Below, piece by piece: positions 34,460 to 42,107 of a stretch of 64,000 nt of DNA (position 1 is its first letter; every line of letters begins with the position of its first letter). The stretch spans positions 21,255 to 85,254 of the forward strand of contig NZ_CAMICL010000003.1 of NCBI RefSeq assembly GCF_946221105.1, read 5' to 3'. Below the pieces are notes generated by a model. That model had not been told where the DNA came from. It saw only the letters and a list, made by a program, of their open reading frames with translations, and ran no database searches. The translations under genes and the position numbers were made by a program. Source of the stretch: an uncultured Corynebacterium sp. Its GTDB lineage: Bacteria > Actinomycetota > Actinomycetes > Mycobacteriales > Mycobacteriaceae.

Positions 34460-35595
34460 AGCTCTTCCCCGCTGGCGTGGATGCGCACGCCGGGGGTGGG
34501 CGTGAGCCACATATCGGTCTGCAGCGAGTGCTCGCCGTCGCCGCACAAAAACGAGATGGTCTCGTTGGTCTTGTCCAGCACCTGAACCGTCGCGCGGGTG
34601 AGCCACGCGTTGCGGCGGCGCACCCCGATCAGCCGCTGATACTCGGTGAATAGCCAGCCCCCTAAAGGCGACAGTTCCGCAGGTGAGGCGGGCAGGGCGG
34701 GGCGCACGGCGTCGTCGGCGGACCAGCTTTCGCCGCGCACGCCGGTGAAGCCCTGCTCGTCGCCGTAGTAGATCGACGGCATGCCCGGCACCGTCATCAG
34801 CACCGCCGCGGCCAGCACCACCTTGTCCTCGCCGACGGTGGACGCGATGCGGTCCACGTCGTGGTTGCCCACAAACGTGTTGGGCAAAATATCAACAGGG
34901 TGCCGCTCTAGCGCGTGGGCGAGCTCCCAAAAGTTCGCGTCCACCAGCGAGGACCAGGTCGCCTTCCACAGCTCGTACTGGGTCACGGCGTCCAGGGAGC
35001 CTTCCTTGCCTATCGACGAGTAGTCCCCGTGGATGACCTCCCCCAAAAACATCACGTCGAGAAACTCCGCACGCACGCGCCCGAGCACGTCGGCCCAGAA
35101 GTCGGCGGGCACGGCGTATGCGACGTCGAGGCGCCAGCCCGCGATGCCGCGGCGCAGCCAGTGCAGCATGATCTCCACCACCGCATCGCGCACCGCCGGA
35201 TCCGCGTGATGCAGCGTGGCCAGCTCGCCGTGGCCTTCCCAGTCCGTGTCGCCGGCGAGGCCCTCACCGACCCACGGGTGCGTGCGGGCGACGTGGTTGA
35301 AGACCCCATCCAACATGATGTGGATGCCGCGGGCAGAGGCTTCGTCGATAAGCCAAGCGAAGTCCTCCTCGTCGCCGAGGCGGGGGTCGATGCGGAAGTG
35401 GTCGAGGGTGTCGTAGCCGTGGGTGGCGGAGGCGAAGATGGGGCCGAGGAGCAGGCCGTTGCAGCCGAGTTCGACCAGGTAGTCCAGCCACGGCTCGAGG
35501 GCGCGGAGGCGGTGGGCGGTGTCGTGTGCCTCGCGGATCGGCGCGCCGAGGGCAGCCAGCGGGTAGACGTGCCACCAGATTGTGCGGTCCAGCAT
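34438..35595 (-). CDS. GH13 alpha-amylase family protein
   Basis: A 385-aa GH13 enzyme with the four conserved regions: DGVFNHV (I), GWRLDVAYAV with the nucleophile Asp (II), FLGEVIHG with the acid/base Glu (III), and FVGNHDVDR (IV). No signal peptide is present, so it acts inside the cell, probably on maltodextrin, glycogen fragments or trehalose-type sugars. It is shorter than most amylases and has a reduced C-terminal domain. ATG 35595 is chosen; GTG 35613 would overlap the ATPase stop. It lies 10 nt downstream of the ATPase gene on the same strand. Confidence 0.88.
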   Translation of the reverse strand: MLDRTIWWHVYPLAALGAPIREAHDTAHRLRALEPWLDYLVELGCNGLLLGPIFASATHGYDTLDHFRIDPRLGDEEDFAWLIDEASARGIHIMLDGVFNHVARTHPWVGEGLAGDTDWEGHGELATLHHADPAVRDAVVEIMLHWLRRGIAGWRLDVAYAVPADFWADVLGRVRAEFLDVMFLGEVIHGDYSSIGKEGSLDAVTQYELWKATWSSLVDANFWELAHALERHPVDILPNTFVGNHDVDRIASTVGEDKVVLAAAVLMTVPGMPSIYYGDEQGFTGVRGESWSADDAVRPALPASPAELSPLGGWLFTEYQRLIGVRRRNAWLTRATVQVLDKTNETISFLCGDGEHSLQTDMWLTPTPGVRIHASGEELYSWMLK

Positions 35596-35605
35596 GCGCC
35601 CGAGC

Positions 35606-36850
35606 CTACGCACCCAGCAGCGCCAAGGGCACGACCGCGACGCCGTCCGGGCGGCGGTACGCGCGGGTGCCGGTGGTGAGGATGACGGTATCGACCACGT
35701 CGTCGGGCAGCTTGTCCCGCAGCCACAACAGATGCTTCACGTCGTCGTCGCCCACGTTCGCGGCGAGTTTGACCTCAAACGCCACGATGGCGCCGTCTTG
35801 ATCCTGCGCGATCAGATCCACTTCCCTGTCACCTTTGACGGTGCGGAAATGGCCGACTTTGCCGAACGACGCCTGCGCCGCCACCCGCACCGACAACGTG
35901 GCCAGGGACTCGAAGAGCGGGCCAAGCAGGTAGTTGAACCGGCCAGTGAGCTTCGCGGCGGGAATGTCCAAAAGCCGGAGCACAAAGGCGGGATCCGCGA
36001 GCTGGTGCTTCGGCGCCTTCGCGAGGCCCGCGAACGGAGAGCGCCGCATGTCCCACGCCGGCACCGGGTCCAGCATCCAGACCTCGGCGAGTTTTTCGCG
36101 GTACACCATGGTGGTGGTTTTGGCGGGTTTATTCGCTTCTCCGGGCGTCGCGGCGTCGAGGATTTCCTGGTAGCTCGTGGTGGTCGAGCTCGCCGCCGCG
36201 TACGCCGCGAGCCAATTCATCAGCGCCGCCGGGTTGCGCGCGACGTAGCCCTGCTCGGGCAGGTCCCGGTCCACCACCCGCGCGAGATACGAGTCGAGTT
36301 GCTGGTTGCGCAGCACCGGGGGCGCCTCGTAGAACCCGGGGAAGCCGCCCGATGCGATTGCGTCGATGTAGTGCTTGAGCGTGCGGTCGGTCTCGCCCGC
36401 AATCGTCGCGCCCCCTTGGAACAGCGAGCTCATGCTTATCGACGGCTCCGCCCCCGCCCGTTCAAACAGCGCCAACGGCCGCATGCGCAAGGAGAGAATA
36501 CGGCCGGCTCCGCTGTGAGTGTCTGTGCCCGCCACTGGCGTGGCTGACCCGGTGAGGAGGAACCGGCCGGGCGCGGCGCCCTCATCGACGGCTCGGCGGA
36601 CGTAATCCCAGGATTCGGGGTGCCGCTGCCATTCGTCGATGAGGATGGTGCCGGGCGCTTCCGCGCTGAAGGTGGGATCTGCGGCGAGCACGCCGGCGCC
36701 CTCCTGCGTGTCCAGCCGCATGACGGTGGACGCGCGGCGGCGCGCGGTTTCCGTTTTCCCCACGCCCTTCGGCCCCTCGACTGCAATTGCCGCAGCGTGG
36801 GGAAGGATCTGGTCAAGCTGGGTGTCTACGGCCCGCGGGAGGTAACTCAT
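35606..36850 (-). CDS. AAA ATPase with DUF4143 domain
   Basis: A 414-aa protein of the AAA_14/DUF4143 family, common in bacteria and of unknown function. Walker A GPKGVGKT is at residues 26-33, Walker B ILIDEWQRHPE near 72, sensor LLTGSATPV near 100. The C-terminal DUF4143 region (about 200-410) includes GDREVDLIAQDQDG then VAFEVKLA, the D-x(n)-E-x-K core of a PD-(D/E)XK nuclease fold. The start codon lies inside a 15-bp palindrome and is preceded by three 23-bp tandem repeats, so autoregulation is likely. Such genes are often thought to be mobile or defence-linked; that is inference. Confidence 0.85.
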   Translation of the reverse strand: MSYLPRAVDTQLDQILPHAAAIAVEGPKGVGKTETARRRASTVMRLDTQEGAGVLAADPTFSAEAPGTILIDEWQRHPESWDYVRRAVDEGAAPGRFLLTGSATPVAGTDTHSGAGRILSLRMRPLALFERAGAEPSISMSSLFQGGATIAGETDRTLKHYIDAIASGGFPGFYEAPPVLRNQQLDSYLARVVDRDLPEQGYVARNPAALMNWLAAYAAASSTTTSYQEILDAATPGEANKPAKTTTMVYREKLAEVWMLDPVPAWDMRRSPFAGLAKAPKHQLADPAFVLRLLDIPAAKLTGRFNYLLGPLFESLATLSVRVAAQASFGKVGHFRTVKGDREVDLIAQDQDGAIVAFEVKLAANVGDDDVKHLLWLRDKLPDDVVDTVILTTGTRAYRRPDGVAVVPLALLGA

Positions 36851-36864
36851 AGTGTCCTACACTA
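36850..36864. promoter_or_regulatory. 15-bp palindrome spanning the start codon and -10 of the DUF4143 gene
   Basis: TAGTGT-CCT-ACACTA is a perfect inverted repeat. On the minus strand TAGTGT is a TANNNT box 8 nt before the ATG, so the same bases form a leaderless promoter and an operator-like palindrome. Confidence 0.55.
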
Positions 36865-36922
36865 CCAATTTTCCGCGTCCTATCGGTCGACTTTTCCGCG
36901 TCCTACGCTACGAATTTTCCTT
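36854..36922. repeat. Three in-phase 23-bp tandem repeats upstream of the DUF4143 gene
   Basis: Units at 36854-36876, 36877-36899 and 36900-36922. All three begin GTCCTA; the rest of each unit includes a TTTTCC core at the same offset. Units 1 and 3 also share CTAC and AATTTTCC. The third unit reaches 15 bp into the 3' end of the glutaminase gene. They look like iterated protein-binding sites. Confidence 0.6.
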
Positions 36923-38545
36923 ATCTTCCCGGCCGATCAAAGGCTGCAGGCCCTTGGCGATGCGGTCCTTCCAGGTCTTGGCGATCTCGTCGTAACCGCG
37001 GTCGTGCGGGCGGATGCCGCGGTGGGTGAAGTTGACCTTGGTTTCGCCGTCGTCGTCCTCGGAGATGTCGAAGATGAGGGAGGTGTCGTCCCATTCGTGG
37101 TCGTTGTCGTCGGTGGGTTCGACGTTCCAGACCACGCGCTTGCCGTCGTCGGCCTCGCTGACGGAGAAGCCGCGGTCCTCGACGTGGAACTCGCCGCCCT
37201 CGACGCTGGCGTCGCCCTCGGCCTCCTGGTCCCACCAGCTGTTTGGCTTGGTGATCGCGCGGTAGACCTCCTCGCGGGTGGCGGGCACAGAGAAGGACGC
37301 GGTGAAGTCGCGGATGGCCTGGGCGGTGGTGCCGTCGGCGAAGGTCCAGTCGGACAGGGTGTGGTCCGGGTCGTAGATGGCCACCTCGAAGCCGTCGTCC
37401 TTGTACTTCATCAGCCCGTCCTTGATCAGGTCGCGGCCGGCTTTGTTGAAGCCGGTGACGCCGGAGACGTCGAAGATCAGCTTCTCCCCGTGGAGTCGGC
37501 GCTGCGCCAGTCCGCGCAGGATCTTCTCGGCGGCGGTGAAGTTGATCATGCCTTGCAGTTCCACGATGTCGGCGCCCTCGCGACGCTCCACGGACTTGAT
37601 GCCGGGCGCGAGGTAGAAGTTGGAGGACAGCAGGTTCAGCCCCATGGAGTTGGACAGTTCGCGGAAGATTTTCACGCCGCGCACGGAGTTACCTTGTTTG
37701 TTCAGCCGCGGGCTGAGCGACGCGATCCCGAGCTGCCCGGGCAGCGTACCGATCAAACCGCCGGCCACACCGGATTTGGCGGGGATGCCCACGTTGACCA
37801 TCCACTGGCCGGAGGCGTCGTACATGCCGGAGGAGACCATGACGGCCTGCGCGATGCGGGCGGCCTCCGCGGAGAGCACCTTCTCGCCGGTGACGGGTTG
37901 GGTGCCGCCGTTGGCCAGCGTGGCGGCCATGGTGGCGAGGTCGCCGACGGTTACCAGCACTGCGCACTGGGCGATGTAGCTGGCCACGGCGTCGTGGGCG
38001 TCGTCGGTGATCATGCCGCCGTCGCGAAGCATGTGGGCGAACGCCTTGTTGCGCTCGGCTGTTTCCAGCTCGGAGTCGAGCACGCGCTGGTCAATGGTCA
38101 GCTCGCGGCCGGCCAGGCGGGAGAAGTAGGCGCGCAGTTTCTCGCTGCGCTGCTCCACCGAGATGTCGGGGCCGCCGATGAGTTGGTTGACGGTGATGGC
38201 GCCGGCGTTGATGAGGGGGTTGGCGGGGCGGCCGTCGTCGTCAAGCGAAAGTGCGTTGAACGCCTCGCCAGAAGGCTCCACGCCCACATGCTTGTCCACC
38301 TCGTCGGCGCCGTACTTGTCCAGTGCGAGCGCGTAGACGAAGGGTTTGGAGATGGACTGGATGGAAAATTCGTAGTCCGCATCGCCGATGGCGTAGAGGT
38401 GGCCGTCCGTGGTGCACATGGCCAGGGCGAGTTTGTCCGGATCGGCGTTTTTGAGCACGTCGATGTAGTCGGCGAGTTCGCCGCTGTCTTGGTCGCGGAC
38501 GTTGTCCACAATGGCCTGGAGGTGGTCGTTGACTGACGAGAGCAT
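36908..38545 (-). CDS. glsA: Glutaminase A fused to STAS and SRPBCC domains
   Basis: A 545-aa protein with three parts. Residues 1 to about 305 are a serine-type glutaminase (glutamine to glutamate and ammonia) with S64-I-S-K67 and the conserved VNVGIPAKSGVAGG. Residues about 320-405 are a STAS domain (VELQGMINFTAAEK, FDVSGVTGFNKAGR). Residues about 410-540 look like an SRPBCC/AHSA1 domain (FSVPATREEVYRAITKPNSW, then W-N-V-E-P). Glutaminase-STAS fusions are known, for example human-associated actinobacteria; the extra SRPBCC domain is unusual. TACACT 6 nt before the ATG suggests a leaderless transcript. It is divergent from hmp across 57 bp. Confidence 0.88.
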   Translation of the reverse strand: MLSSVNDHLQAIVDNVRDQDSGELADYIDVLKNADPDKLALAMCTTDGHLYAIGDADYEFSIQSISKPFVYALALDKYGADEVDKHVGVEPSGEAFNALSLDDDGRPANPLINAGAITVNQLIGGPDISVEQRSEKLRAYFSRLAGRELTIDQRVLDSELETAERNKAFAHMLRDGGMITDDAHDAVASYIAQCAVLVTVGDLATMAATLANGGTQPVTGEKVLSAEAARIAQAVMVSSGMYDASGQWMVNVGIPAKSGVAGGLIGTLPGQLGIASLSPRLNKQGNSVRGVKIFRELSNSMGLNLLSSNFYLAPGIKSVERREGADIVELQGMINFTAAEKILRGLAQRRLHGEKLIFDVSGVTGFNKAGRDLIKDGLMKYKDDGFEVAIYDPDHTLSDWTFADGTTAQAIRDFTASFSVPATREEVYRAITKPNSWWDQEAEGDASVEGGEFHVEDRGFSVSEADDGKRVVWNVEPTDDNDHEWDDTSLIFDISEDDDGETKVNFTHRGIRPHDRGYDEIAKTWKDRIAKGLQPLIGREDKENS

Positions 38546-38589
38546 AGGGCAAGTGTAGAGGTCTGCCCTGCGAAGCCATTTGAAACGGA

Positions 38590-38595
38590 TATAAT
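38590..38595 (+). promoter_or_regulatory. -10 box TATAAT of leaderless hmp
   Basis: A perfect TATAAT with exactly 7 nt to the ATG at 38603. It sets the start codon of hmp; the GTG at 38597 lies within the gap and is excluded. Confidence 0.7.
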
Positions 38596-38602
38596 CGTGT
38601 TT

Positions 38603-39775
38603 ATGTACAACGACACACTCCCAGACTCAACCCACGCACACCTCTCCCAGGAGCACGCCGACACCGTCAAGGCGACGCTCCAACCGGTGGGCGAAAACAT
38701 CCAGACCATCGCGAACACCTTCTACTCCAAGATGTTCGCGGCCCACCCCGAGCTCATCTCCGACCTGTTCAACCGCGGCAACCAGAAGCAGCAGGCGCAG
38801 CAGAAGGCGCTCGCGGCGTCGGTGGTGAAGTTCGCGTCGCATCTTGTGGACGACTCCGCGCCGGACCCGGTGGTCATGCTCAACCGCATCGCGCACAAGC
38901 ACGTCTCCCTCGGCGTGACCGAGTCGCAGTACCAGATCGTGTACGAGAACTTGATGGCCGCGATCGCAGAAGTGCTCGGCGACGCCGTCACGCCCGAGGT
39001 GGCGGAGGCCTGGAGCGCGGTGTACTGGCTCATGGCAGACGTGCTGATCAAGGCCGAGAAGGACCTCTACGCCTCCGACGGGGTCGCCGATGGCGACGTG
39101 TTCCGCCGCGGCACGGTGGTGGAAAAGACCGAACTTTCGAGCACCGTGACCGCGTTCACCGTGGAGGGCGACTTTACGCAGCCGAAGCCGGGCCAGTACA
39201 CGTCTATAGGCGTCAAGCTTGACGACGGCGCACGTCAGCTGCGCCAATACTCCATCATCGAAGGCAGCCCGGCGCGCTACCGCATCGCGGTGCAGAAAGA
39301 CGGCGAGGTCTCCACGTTTCTGATGGAGCGTGTCAATGTCGGCGATGCCGTGGACGTGACACTGGCCGCCGGTGACCTGGTACTGCAGCCGGGCGAGCGC
39401 CCGGTCGTGCTGATCTCCTCCGGCATCGGTTCCACTCCGTTGACCGGCATCCTCCGCCACCTGGCGCAAAGCGGTGACCCGCGCCGGGTGACGTACGTGC
39501 ATTCCGACGACTCCGAGGAATCCTGGGCGCAGGCGCAGGAAACCCGCGAGCTGGTGGATGAGCTGAAGGATGGGTCGCTTGAGACCCACTTCCGCGGCGA
39601 CGCTGAGCGCGTCGACGTCGGCGAACTCGTTGTCGCAGGCGCGGACGTGTACCTGTGCGGCGGCACCGGATTCCTGCAGTCGCTGCGCGACGATTTGTCG
39701 CAGCTGCCCGCCGAGAAGGCCCCGGCCAACGTGTTCTACGAGCTGTTCAGCCCGAACGACTGGCTGGTGGCCTAG
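38603..39775 (+). CDS. hmp: Flavohemoglobin, nitric oxide dioxygenase
   Basis: A 390-aa flavohemoprotein that converts NO to nitrate with O2 and NAD(P)H. The globin domain covers about residues 12-150, with proximal His100 in RIAHKHVSLGV, the phenylalanine-rich CD region shifted, and Tyr41-type B-helix residue in NTFYSKMF. An FAD domain follows (RQYSI, about 217) and an NAD domain (GIGSTPLTG; LCGGTGFLQ). The N-terminus is about 15 aa longer than E. coli Hmp. The product is probably abundant: strong -10 box and C-ending codons. It ends 4 bp into the convergent regulator gene, which may control it. Confidence 0.93.
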   Translation: MYNDTLPDSTHAHLSQEHADTVKATLQPVGENIQTIANTFYSKMFAAHPELISDLFNRGNQKQQAQQKALAASVVKFASHLVDDSAPDPVVMLNRIAHKHVSLGVTESQYQIVYENLMAAIAEVLGDAVTPEVAEAWSAVYWLMADVLIKAEKDLYASDGVADGDVFRRGTVVEKTELSSTVTAFTVEGDFTQPKPGQYTSIGVKLDDGARQLRQYSIIEGSPARYRIAVQKDGEVSTFLMERVNVGDAVDVTLAAGDLVLQPGERPVVLISSGIGSTPLTGILRHLAQSGDPRRVTYVHSDDSEESWAQAQETRELVDELKDGSLETHFRGDAERVDVGELVVAGADVYLCGGTGFLQSLRDDLSQLPAEKAPANVFYELFSPNDWLVA

Positions 39776-40458
39776 CCCTCCCGCTTAGTCAGGCGCGTCC
39801 CGCACTGGCCGGGGCGGTCGTGCGGGATCAGCTCCACTTTCACGTCGCCGGCGCCTTGGTCCAAGAAGCCCTCGTGCAGTGCGCATACCACCGGGGCCGG
39901 GCGGGTGCCCGCCTCCGCGATAAACGGGCAGGCGTTCAGCCCCACCTCGCGCACCTTTGCGCTGGCAGAGTCCGGACGCGGTGCCGGGTCAAAGCCCATC
40001 TCGCGCAGGGTCTGGCATGTGTGGCGCTCCGCGGTGTCCAGGTCCACGCGCAGGTTGTCGTGGCGGCGGGTGTTCACCCGGTCCGCCCACTGACGGCCGA
40101 GGCGCTTGGCGCTGTCGGTGTCCTTGTCGGCCAGGGTGCTGGCCAGCACTTCCACCAGGGCGATCATGGAGTGGGAGGCCAGGTTCGTGCGCGCCACGCG
40201 GGCGGTGTAAATGTGGGATGGGCGGCCGCGGCCGGTGCCGGCGGCGACACTGCGGGAGACCACGCCCGCGGCCAGGAGCTCATCCAGGTGGCCGCGCACG
40301 GTGTTCGGGTGCATGCCCAGCGTCTTCCCGATCTCGGCGACCTGGATGCCGTCCGGGTTTTCCTGGATCACGTGAAACACCTCGAGCTGCTTTAGGCTGA
40401 GGTGGCCGACCGCGTTGAGCAATTCACCGGCGGGACGGGGCGCGTGATTCCGTTCCAT
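39772..40458 (-). CDS. Winged-helix regulator with C-terminal cysteine cluster (SufR-like layout)
   Basis: A 228-aa regulator. A winged helix-turn-helix (about residues 22-85; IGKTLGMHPNTVRGHLDELL) with a basic wing (GRGRPSHIYT) is followed by a helical region and four Cys at 148, 177, 192 and 219. Those in NACPF, VVCALH and GQCGTRL sit where SufR-type regulators bind an iron-sulfur cluster, although the spacing here (14 and 26 residues) differs. An NO-, redox- or metal-responsive repressor is likely. It lies between hmp and a copper protein, divergent from the latter. Iron-sulfur binding is inference. Confidence 0.8.
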   Translation of the reverse strand: MERNHAPRPAGELLNAVGHLSLKQLEVFHVIQENPDGIQVAEIGKTLGMHPNTVRGHLDELLAAGVVSRSVAAGTGRGRPSHIYTARVARTNLASHSMIALVEVLASTLADKDTDSAKRLGRQWADRVNTRRHDNLRVDLDTAERHTCQTLREMGFDPAPRPDSASAKVREVGLNACPFIAEAGTRPAPVVCALHEGFLDQGAGDVKVELIPHDRPGQCGTRLTKREG

Positions 40459-40486
40459 GCGCGTTCTCCTGGAGGCGTTTTGGTGT

Positions 40487-40518
40487 TACATCAAGAGTAT
40501 ATTCCAACCTAAGATGTA
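40487..40518. promoter_or_regulatory. Inverted repeat TACATC...GATGTA in the regulator/cupredoxin divergent promoter
   Basis: TACATC (40487-40492) and GATGTA (40513-40518) are separated by 20 bp. Between and over them are TATACT on the minus strand (40501-40496) and TAAGAT on the plus strand (40510-40515), plausible -10 boxes for the two genes. A dimer bound here would cover both promoters. Confidence 0.5.
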
Positions 40519-40549
40519 GGACAACTTGGTTTTTGGAGGTGTTGGCCAC

Positions 40550-40933
40550 ATGCCACGTGCGGTAGATGTTGCAGCGTGGGCGGTTGTCGCCGCGGGGGTG
40601 GCGGCCGTCGCCACCACGGCGGCGGTCACGCAGTCGCGCGAGGGCGAGCTGCCTACTGGCGACGACGTGGTCACCGCGGACGTGCGCATCGAGCGCATGC
40701 GCTATGTCCCCGACCGGATCGAGGTCCCGCGCGGCACGAAACTGGTGGTCAACCTGGTCAACGACGGCGACAAAGAGCACGACCTGAAGATCGGGGAGGC
40801 TAACTCCGGCAGGCTCTCCCCCGGCGAGGCCAGCGCCACCTACTTCGGGGAGTTCAACAAGGACACCCGCGGGTGGTGCACCATCGCCGGGCACAAGACG
40901 ATGGGCATGACGTTTAAGGTCGACGTGATTTAA
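40550..40933 (+). CDS. Membrane-anchored cupredoxin
   Basis: A 127-aa protein with an N-terminal helix (about 8-26) that anchors or exports it, and a plastocyanin-like domain. The type 1 copper ligands are in order: His of KEHDLKIG (about 83), then Cys, His and Met in WCTIAGHKTMGM (about 111-122). GGAGGT lies 9 nt before the ATG. In many actinobacteria this domain is fused to an NnrS-like membrane domain and a copper nitrite reductase; here the domain is separate and no nitrite reductase module is found. It may pass electrons or bind copper at the membrane surface. Confidence 0.85.
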   Translation: MPRAVDVAAWAVVAAGVAAVATTAAVTQSREGELPTGDDVVTADVRIERMRYVPDRIEVPRGTKLVVNLVNDGDKEHDLKIGEANSGRLSPGEASATYFGEFNKDTRGWCTIAGHKTMGMTFKVDVI

Positions 40934-42107
40934 TCACCGCAACCTGGGCCTTCACCGCGCGCGCCATCATCGGCAAAAACGCCACCAGCACACCGAACGC
41001 GACAAAGGACAGCACGATGCGGGCGTAGGAGTTGCCCACCACCAGCCAGGCCAAAAGCGCCGCGTTGAACAGGCCGGCGCGCAGGTAGGCTGCCCGGTTG
41101 AGCTCGTGCAGCCCCGCCTTGACCGCCGCCGGGCCGCCGCCCATGGTGGTGGGCATGAGGTAGCTCATAGTGCCGATGAGCAGCTGGCCCGCAAACCCGA
41201 GCAGCAGCGGCAGCGTGGGGATCTCGCCTGCCCCGCCGAACATCCGCACCGCGTACCAGGTCAGCCCGCCGATGAGCCAGGTCACCGCGAACAGCGCGGA
41301 CAGCGCCGGGTAGGTCACGCGCCCGCGGGGGTCCTTCAGCACGGTTAGCGCGCTGGCCACGAACCCCTGGTAGAGCCACACCCAGCCCGCCAAGATCAGC
41401 ACGGTGCCCGCGCCCGCCACCACGGGCAGGCGCATGAGCGAACCGGCCACCGCCACGGCAACGCCAATGCCAGCCAGCGCGAGCGCCACGCCGACGCGGT
41501 CCTGCCCGCGGGTGCGCCACATCGCCGGGAACAGCACGCTCAGCGCGCCCATCGCCGCAAACCCGACGAACCCGCCCACGTTGGTGAACATGTGGGCCTG
41601 GCGCACCGCGCCGTGCCACTGCCCCGGCAGGCCGGCGGACAGCGCGGCGCCGAACAGCGCGCCCACGGGCAGGCAGCACGCGGAGGCGAGAAAGCCTAGG
41701 ACCCCGGCATGCTTACGAGACGCCGAGCGCACCTGTTTAAAGAGCACCGCCGCGTGCCACGCCAGTACCACCGCGACCACGAGCGCGCCCGCCCACGTGA
41801 GCCAGTACCACCGCGCGAGCTGGCCTACCAGCACGGCGACGGTGCCGGCGTTGAGGAGATAGGTGCGGGAAAGTTGGGCGGGCCGGGAGGCGTCGTCAAG
41901 CTTTTGCCCCAAGAAGCGCTCGGTGAGGTTTTGGGACCACAACATGATCGAGTTGGTCAAAATCCCCAGCGTGAAAATGTGGATGAGCAGCCAGGACCCG
42001 TCCGGGATGAACGGGTGCGCGAGGCCGGCGAGGATGAACACCGCCATCCAGACGCTCACCGGGCGCGAGGCTTTGCGGTGCCACGCGCGGAGGTTCATGT
42101 CAGGCAT
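40914..42107 (-). CDS. Polytopic membrane protein, NnrS/NirK-associated N-terminal domain type
   Basis: A 397-aa protein with about 12 hydrophobic helices. The first segment (PFIPDGSWLLIHIFTLGILT) and later His-containing helices (AHMFTNVGGFVGF, NAALLAWL) resemble the membrane domain that precedes cupredoxin and NirK domains in actinobacterial multicopper oxidases, itself similar to NnrS, a haem-copper protein of NO metabolism. Start ATG 42107 has GGAGG 5 nt upstream and overlaps the MFS stop by 8 nt. Function is inferred: a membrane component of NO or nitrite stress handling. Confidence 0.75.
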   Translation of the reverse strand: MPDMNLRAWHRKASRPVSVWMAVFILAGLAHPFIPDGSWLLIHIFTLGILTNSIMLWSQNLTERFLGQKLDDASRPAQLSRTYLLNAGTVAVLVGQLARWYWLTWAGALVVAVVLAWHAAVLFKQVRSASRKHAGVLGFLASACCLPVGALFGAALSAGLPGQWHGAVRQAHMFTNVGGFVGFAAMGALSVLFPAMWRTRGQDRVGVALALAGIGVAVAVAGSLMRLPVVAGAGTVLILAGWVWLYQGFVASALTVLKDPRGRVTYPALSALFAVTWLIGGLTWYAVRMFGGAGEIPTLPLLLGFAGQLLIGTMSYLMPTTMGGGPAAVKAGLHELNRAAYLRAGLFNAALLAWLVVGNSYARIVLSFVAFGVLVAFLPMMARAVKAQVAVIKSRRP

